A stretch of DNA of 64,000 nucleotides from Brienomyrus brachyistius. Its lineage: Eukaryota; Chordata; Actinopteri; Osteoglossiformes; Mormyridae. The notes beneath the pieces were generated by a model. That model was given only the letters and a program-made list of their open reading frames with translations, was not told where the DNA came from and did no database searches. Of the stretch, positions 57,790 through 64,000 are shown one piece after another. Within the stretch, counting starts at the first letter, position 1. Each line of letters opens with the position of its first letter. The stretch lies in contig NC_064548.1 in NCBI RefSeq assembly GCF_023856365.1, positions 10,403,642 through 10,467,641 of the forward strand. The letters are read 5' to 3'. A program made the position numbers and the translations under genes.

Positions 57790-59639
57790 ATGCCCGAGGC
57801 TGCAGTGCCTTGCGCTGAATGTGAGAAGCTGTGACCTGAGGCCCAGACCAATGCTTCGCACTGGCTTACGTTTCACTGCTAGCAGCTCCCAGATTGATTT
57901 TCACCTGCTCTGGTCACAGCAACTTTCCACTGCATCTGCATATTTCCCTGTTCCCCAATGTGCGCCACCCAATATTTTGTCTGTATCTATTTACTCTGTT
58001 TACTTAAGTTGCCCCCCCAACACCCTTGAATGAGTCATATATGCACTTTTCTGTTTTATAGTTGCAGGAAAAGCCAATTTCTAATGATAGGCCAATCTAC
58101 TCCTGGCATAATGATATTGATATTTAAATGCAATTGTTGTACACATGGATAGCATTCATGTGGTCCACTGGATGGTGGTCCATGACCTGAAGATGGGAGG
58201 GTTCCATATTCAATACAGAACATATGTAGGTTTCCAAAACAGATCTGCATATGCATGTGTTGTTCCAAGTCTGAGGATGATTTTTTTCATGGAAGACTTG
58301 GAGCTTTTAAGTCACTCTAGCTAATGTATGTTCTCTGTTACAAGCTGAATTGGTCCTATGGAAAAATTAAATGCTACTGTAAATGAATCTGTGAAGTCAG
58401 GAAGGACAAAGGAGGCCTTCAAATGTCTGATCTACTCACATCATTTTTCATAAGTATGCAACGGCTATGAAAAGACATTCTACAGGTTTGAGATCAACCA
58501 AAGACGAACAAGTAAAAAAGTGGATTTGCCACAATTAGAAATGTCCTTGTAGATGGGACCCAACTGCACAAGGTGCAATGGATTAGGAACTAATCTTAGA
58601 TTTAAATAAGACAGCATCCGGACACAGTTTGAGGCAACAAAGCAATTTAGCACTTCCAGGCCATATTAATAATAAACTTTGCATTCTGCAGAATCAGCAG
58701 GGGAAAAGTAAAGTCTCCAGTATATAAATATGTTGTCAATGACCAGAACAGCCTTCACCAGTATGTAAAACAGCAAATTCCAGTGCAGAATACAATTAGG
58801 AGAATGTTGCCTGAAAGACGATGGATGTGTTTCTTGGGGGAAATGGAAACTAGGACCAAGCACAAACCATCCATATGATTCAAATAAAGCCACTGGTTGT
58901 TCCAAGATAATGTCTAATAGTTTTGGCAGAGGCAGGAGATAAATGACTGTGATGCAAACTGGGTGTCTTTGATTCACAGATTCAGGTTCGAGATGGGATG
59001 GGAGACGTGGTAGAGCAGAACTGTACAGTAGATGTGCTTCTACCTATCCTCTGAAAATTGCTCGCGAGACATAACTTATTGTAATGTGCATAGCTGCGGA
59101 ACATCACCCAGGTTCTTCAATGACTCAGGGAGAGCATTTTTTCTGGGGTCCTGTAGAGCACCCTGCTTGGTATTGGTAGTGGATTGGGCCAAACTTTATC
59201 TGTCTCTCAGGGGAGAGACAAGGTGCACTTACCAAACTTTTTATGTACTACTCCTTCATTTCAGAAATGTCATTGCAGGTGAATAATTGCCACATATCCC
59301 TCAATGACACATGAGGCTGATCTTCGCAGTAAGGTCCTCAGTTTCCCTCATGCAGCCTTACCACAGCATCTCTTACTGACATTTAAATACAAAATACGAC
59401 AAATGATATGTAAATTGTTTTCCTTATATTAACATTGGCTTGCCAATGTAACACCATTTTTTTTTTTAATTTGTAAGAATTTTTACATCTAAAGGTTTTA
59501 ACAAAACAGCGGATGGATACTTTGATTTGGAATACTATCGATTCGGTTATCGAAAAATGCAGCACTATTTTTGTATTTTGATGCAATTACATAATACACA
59601 AATATTGTTTTATTATAACTTTTTATCCTTTATCCTGGG
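57788..59639. other. unique sequence, no gene seen
   Basis: No repeat recognised. A microexon-like arrangement (TTCATTTCAG / 14 bases / GTGAAT) at 59257-59285 is almost certainly chance. Confidence 0.45.
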
Positions 59640-60150
59640 GCTGGCATATTTCACCAAGATGCGCAAGAATAGCTTTTCCTTGAAGGGCAGCAGGATTTGG
59701 CTACATGTCATTTATGCCAGTTCTGGCAATGAACTGGGAATGGAAGCTTTTTCCATCACTCAGTGACTCATGGATCAAATGCACACGGCGAGAAACCGGT
59801 TAGCGCCAGCAGTAAGATGGATTTGATACTGTAATTGATGGTCAACTGTATTAATCTCTTATTGCTGGGTGGTCCTGTACCTGGTTTATGTCCAACGTTG
59901 TTTCATTATGAGGCCATCCAAGGGGTGCTCCATTTATTGCTGCCATATTTTACTGACGTTAGCCTTTGCTTGCTTGCAATCTCAAACCGCACGGCTTCAT
60001 AGCTCAGGGTTACGCATAGGTCTACAGCCCCCTTTATAAAGCACTCCAGAGGGAGTCCCTCGATCTTTTTAATGAACATAGGCCCTGAACTGGAAATGGT
60101 GGCAGGATTCATCAGGTCCATATTTTGGCAATGCGGCAAAACTCAGAGTG
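59640..60150. promoter_or_regulatory. enhancer-like unique block (candidate conserved non-coding element)
   Basis: Repeat-free sequence with GATACTGTAATTGATGGTCA at about 59825-59844, CTGTATTAATCTCTTATTGC at about 59846-59865 and CCATTTATTGCTGCCATATT at about 59930-59949. Short frames only. The position next to another such block at 60215 strengthens the impression of a regulatory cluster. Texture only. Confidence 0.3.
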
Positions 60151-60214
60151 CATGCTGGCGAACACTCGGGGTCACGGCCAGGTCAGCGGCTCCAGTGAGA
60201 TAGACGCAGTCGAG

Positions 60215-60350
60215 CCACAGAGAGCTAGAGGAAAACAAAGCCATTCTCTCCTATTTGAGCTAAATCAAGGGCAGACAGCTAGCATGCTGTCAAAGGCTGA
60301 ACGAGGCTAATTGTGTAAATTAAGCTAATGATTCATGTACAGGTTTGATA
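60215..60350. promoter_or_regulatory. enhancer-like unique block with clustered TAAT cores
   Basis: AACGAGGCTAATTGTGTAAA then TTAAGCTAATGATTCATG at about 60300-60337 packs three TAAT-type cores into under 40 bases, followed by GGTTTGATAGCTA. Homeodomain-type sites are inferred; binding is untested. Confidence 0.3.
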
Positions 60351-60482
60351 GCTACACACACATACAAGAATTTATACAAAAAAGCCCTTCACGTCAAGAC
60401 TACATGGAGATATGTCTCCTTTGAACATAAATAAAGTATGATAGTTACTGATTGCCACAGTCGATACTGAATGAAGAGTCTT

Positions 60483-60838
60483 ATGACTCAAAATAGGGGC
60501 GGCATGGTGGTGCAGTGGTTAGCACTGTTGCCTCACACCTCTGGGTCCCGGGTTCGAGTCTCCGCCTGGGTCACATGTGTGTGGAGTTTGCATGTTCACC
60601 CCATGTCGTCGTGGGGTTTCCTCCGGGTACTCCGGTTTACCCCCACAGTCCAAAAACATGCTGAGGCTAATTGGACTTGCTAAATTGCCTGTAGGAATGC
60701 ATGTGAGAGTGAATGGTGTGTGAGTGTGCCCTGCGATGGGCTGGCCCTCCATCCTGGGCTGTTCCCAGCCTCATTCCCCCCGCGACCCAGTAGGATAAGC
60801 GGTTTGGAAAATGGACGGATGGATGGATGACTCAAAAT
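60483..60838. repeat. 12-bp target-site duplication flanking a SINE
   Basis: ATGACTCAAAAT occurs at 60483-60494 and again, identical, at 60827-60838, on either side of the SINE. Confidence 0.9.
60495..60826 (+). mobile_element. full-length GGAT-tailed tRNA-derived SINE, well preserved
   Basis: The head carries an A-box GGTGGTGCAGTGGTTAGCAC at 60506-60525 and a B-box GGGTTCGAGTCTC at 60549-60561, the internal promoter for RNA polymerase III. The body has GTGGAGTTTGCATGTTCACC, CTCCGGGTACTCCGGTTTAC, CCACAGTCCAAAAACATGCT and GTGCCCTGCGATGGGCTGG. The end is GACCCAGTAGGATAAGCGGT then a GGAT repeat tail. The perfect 12-bp target duplication points to LINE-driven insertion, and the low divergence to a recent one. 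Reference copy for the other fragments in this window. Confidence 0.92.
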
Positions 60839-60984
60839 TCTCATAGAAATATATGTTTAGAAATAAGGACTCAATTGAGGGAGGCTGTGTCCTATGCTGA
60901 CTCTCTTGTTTTGTCTACTAAAAGTATGGCTTCAGTAAGAATGATTTAATCCACATGTAAACCCAGCATATATTCCCCTACCAA
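60839..60984. other. unique sequence
   Basis: Nothing recognised. Confidence 0.5.
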
Positions 60985-61165
60985 ACAATCATTTATTTAT
61001 TTAGCAGATGCTTTTATCTAACTCTACAACTGAGAATTGAGGGTCAGTCAGTCCCTGGGGCCATTGGGGTTAAGGGCCTTTGCACAAAAGTCAAATAAAA
61101 CCACTCAAATCTAAACCAGCAACCTTACGATCACAGGCGCGAGGTCTCAACCCAGAGAGTCACAC
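60985..61165 (+). repeat. dispersed repeat, 'tttagcagatgcttttatct' family
   Basis: ATTTAGCAGATGCTTTTATC at 60999-61018 followed by GGGGTTAAGGGCCTTTGCAC, AACCTTACGATCACAGGCGC and CAACCCAGAGAGTCACACAC follows the same order as 32118-32306. High-copy fish repeat of unresolved class. Confidence 0.75.
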
Positions 61166-63779
61166 ACCACACATACACAATCATGCAACAAAGATCAATC
61201 TAGTTCACCCTAACTACCTGTTTATGACCTGACTACCTCTAACTGTGTTGAGGTGTTTTAAGGCACATCAATCCTTGTACTTCCCCAGTGGCAGCTTGTG
61301 AATGACATGCTGGTAAGTCTTACCTCCATTATGTGATGTGCTTACGAGGGTGTACGCATCATGCTCTTATCAAACTTAAAATTCCTCCAGGTTTGCAGAG
61401 GAGTACACATATCTTGCATAACCATCCTGACAGCACGTCCGCATGGAAACACGAGTTTCACAAGCTTTATGAAACAAGTGTTATGAAAACTAATATTATT
61501 TTCTGTATAGCGTTAAAGTGAACTCCCAAAAATAAGAACAGGTTCAGAGATCTACTTCAGCCACTGAATTGCAGTTGACTTTCAGGATTTATGGCTAATT
61601 GCACACTATGGATATCTATGATTATTGTTTAATGTTCAGTATTTAATGTGTAATTTATTATATATTCATACTTATCTCCTCTTTATATTTATTTCTATAT
61701 AACTGTATGTGATAGTCAATCATGGGCTTGACTTAACAATAGTTCAGTGTTCATTGTTTGTCTAGATACTCAGATTTACTTTGTTTTGTTTGTTTTTGTT
61801 TTGTTTTACAATGGCTTGATATACAATGCAAATCTCACAGTGTAAACTATTGAAATACATACTTCTCCATACATTGTGCCTTGATAGGCCTTAAGGCTTT
61901 TATTGGCATGACAAATGTTCTCACATGGGTTCCTCAAGGATATACTCTGTTAAGCAGACATATCATCTGGTCTATCTCAAATTAATAGTGCATAGTACTT
62001 CATATTACCAAGCTGGGACTCCTTACTTCATTTTCCATTTTTATTTTCATTATTTAGATATTATTTTCTGTTTTATTGCACTGGCACTTGCACCGGACAA
62101 TTTCCAAATGGGACGCTATGTTGAGAGCTGCCTCCACAAGGTGCAGCATGCTCGTGTCACCTAACAGATGTTGTCTTGGTATGGATTGTGATTTTGGAGG
62201 TGAGCCATCGCATCGCCTGCTTTTCACTCCGTCCTGTGACTGCCAGGGAAAACCTGATCTTCGCTCCCCATGTTTAAATAACTCCCCTGCTGGATTCAGG
62301 GGATATTCTTTTCTTTTTTTCCCCCTTGGATGCACTTTTTTTTGTTCCATACATAAATTTGCAGCTCCCGGGGAAATGGATGTAGCATCTGTGAAGGATC
62401 AGCAGTGCTGTCATCGTTGGCTGCTCTGGGTCCAGCGGCAAACCCTAGTGGAGATATCACACCTCCAACCCTCCTCCACTACCACCTTCGCCATCAGTTC
62501 TGTCCCCTTGCTGCCCCAACTCCCCATGATCACCTGACCATACTGTAGGAGTCATGTGACTGGCTCAGTGAGAATAACATATAAAAGTATTGCTCCATTA
62601 ATTTGATATTGCCACTCAAGTTGTTAACAGGTTTGTTTCAAGATAAACACATCTCCGAAGAATGCTTTTAGAGGTCCTGAAATTGTGCCAGTAACAATTC
62701 AAAGTCTTTTGAAGACTTTGGGAAAGCACTTGCGTTTAGTGGACAGTGGCTGATATTAGATGACGAAATGATCTTCCAAGTTCTAAAAGAAGCTTGGGAA
62801 AACTGAAAGTATCTGTTTTGGACCGAGATGTTCATTTCAAATCTATATTAAAAAGGCCACAGGTCCCACGATTCAAAAAGCAGAAACTGAAATAAATGAA
62901 GCCGAAGACAAGTCAGCTGGATGCTTTACATGATATCCTCCCAGCATCTAAATTAAAGGTTTTCAAACGGAGTTTGCTCTTGCCAATCAAATCAGGTCTT
63001 CAACACCTTGGCTATTTTTTAGTGTACTTATGACTTTTAAATTAATTGTTCTCAGATTCTCATACAGCCACATAATCAAAGGCTTCCCTTAAATGTCCTA
63101 AATATAGCTTGTTTTTCATACTCTAGAAAGTCAAAGGTAAAGAATAGGGGGGGAGCTCAGATGAATGAGAAGAACCAACCACAATGTCCACAAGGCAGAG
63201 TAATAACAGAGAGAGTAATTGACAGAGAAATAAGAAAGTCTAGTTCTGGGTACCTGGATCCTTTAAACGTGCCATATGCTTTAGATCAGTGTTGGGTAAC
63301 TTTCTTTAGCCTCGATTTTATTGGCTGCTTATTATCTATTTGTTCAGAAAATAACCCAGGGACTAATCCGCAGTGTGAGGTTTTGGTGGTACGAGAGTGA
63401 CCCTAAACAGAGAGCTATTCAACTGTCAGACTCTAGCTCTGAGAAACGGAGCTTGTATTGGTTTTCTTCTGACCATGAAAAATATATTACTTTGTCCTCT
63501 CCAAACACTAATGTTGACTATAGTGGCCTGGGATTTTATTCTCTTTTTCATGGAGAATTGCAACAGAAAATGTAAAAAAAATGTTCATGGAACAAATTTG
63601 TACCTTAATATTCCTAAAATTTTGCAGTGTCCATGTGACATTTATTGTTTTACAGGGAACCTTTTAGGCGCAAGCAGAAGGTGTTTGTGGAAGACAGGTT
63701 TAATCAAATTCTCTAATAGGTCGTATTGACCCTATAAGGATTTAACAAATCAAATTTGAATTATTATTATATCATTCCA
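61166..63779. other. unique sequence, no gene seen
   Basis: A GTTTT-rich tract lies at 61779-61808. The 153-codon frame at 62076-62537 (+) has no domain and overlaps a 98-codon antisense frame. Frames at 63161-63729 overlap one another without domains. Confidence 0.45.
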
Positions 63780-64000
63780 TCTTCCATTTCCCGGAGCGTG
63801 TGATATCAGGTTAATCGAGTTACCATTCCTTCTACTCTTTATAAAGATATAACTCTAATAATAATTGTCATGCCCCCCCTCATGAGACTGCTGGCTCATT
63901 TGGGAAAGGATCTGCACCTGGCGTGTCACTTTATGGGCTGCCTCGCATTCATGTGGCTACTTACTGACCATTCTCTGCTTGTCTTCCATGCAGCCCCGAC
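63780..64000. promoter_or_regulatory. enhancer-like unique block at the window edge
   Basis: GTGATATCAGGTTAATCGAG at 63800-63819, then CTCATGAGACTGCTGGCTCA, TTTGGGAAAGGATCTGCACC and GTGTCACTTTATGGGCTGCC, without repeat signature. The block ends in an acceptor-like CTGCTTGTCTTCCATGCAG (to 63993), so an exon could begin in the last bases. Both readings are untested. Confidence 0.2.

Noticed and set aside
59257..59285. 14-nt microexon-like arrangement between AG and GT
   Set aside because: Such short combinations are frequent by chance and there is no flanking coding evidence.
60500..60570. Possible true tRNA gene, because A and B boxes are present
   Set aside because: The sequence between the boxes does not fold as a tRNA, and it is followed by a SINE body, GGAT tail and target duplication.
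60471..60752. Frames of 70-77 codons on both strands
   Set aside because: They fall inside the SINE at 60495-60826, which is not protein-coding.
62076..62537. 153-codon plus-strand frame
   Set aside because: No domain, odd composition (many Cys, Phe, Ser), a T-rich run inside, and an antisense frame across the same bases.
1..64000. CRISPR arrays, phage genes, operons and ribosome binding sites
   Set aside because: Tandem repeats present are microsatellites or minisatellites without regular unique spacers. Gene density, repeat content and composition are those of an animal genome.
1..64000. Endogenous viral sequences
   Set aside because: No reverse transcriptase, integrase, capsid or envelope-like frame was recognised on either strand.

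Overview
The window is animal nuclear DNA and almost certainly comes from a ray-finned fish. It is AT-rich with scattered GC-rich patches. It has no operon-like packing and no long open reading frames (the longest ATG-started frame is about 164 codons and lies inside a repeat). It carries the repeat load typical of teleosts: tRNA-derived SINEs with GGAT tails, several families of decayed Tc1-like transposons, a small hAT-type element, and many microsatellites. The exact SINE variants hint at an early-branching teleost, but that is only an impression from recall.

No protein-coding gene can be assigned with confidence. The window reads as a gene desert or the inside of one or more large introns. 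I list three weak coding candidates: a 59-codon reading frame at 8802-8981, a possible last exon at 19640-19739, and a possible 61-nt internal exon at 37611-37671. I recognise none of these proteins. Two further tracts (about 4570-5340 and 16272-16611) look like decayed coding sequence.

Layout by region. At 1-5.5 kb there is a hAT-type miniature element with a perfect 8-bp target duplication, a 190-bp fold-back, a decayed coding-like tract and a SINE. At 5.5-12.6 kb there is mostly unique sequence, with the small frame at 8.8 kb, a SINE tail and tetranucleotide repeats. At 12.6-13.2 kb lies an internally deleted Tc1-like element, and at 17.4-17.9 kb a Tc1/mariner-type miniature element. At 15.3, 18.9-19.3 and 22.5-22.8 kb there are stretches whose texture resembles conserved vertebrate enhancers. 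At 26.5-27.7 kb two direct repeats bracket a GA-rich core. At 31.5-32.1 kb is a CpG-rich island. At 39.3-41.6 kb SINE/LINE tails and simple repeats cluster. At 43.0-44.0 kb a SINE abuts a Tc1-like remnant that contains an exact 3 x 42-bp internal tandem repeat. At 45-52 kb the sequence is mostly unique and enhancer-like. At 53.46-54.79 kb two different Tc1-like elements sit back to back sharing one TA. At 57.7 kb there is a long CT tract. At 59.6-61.2 kb there is enhancer-like sequence and a well-preserved SINE with a 12-bp target duplication.

So the supported content is mobile-element history plus candidate regulatory sequence. I found no new enzyme system, CRISPR array, viral insertion or gene cluster. 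Enhancer-like calls rest on sequence texture alone and need alignment to other fishes.
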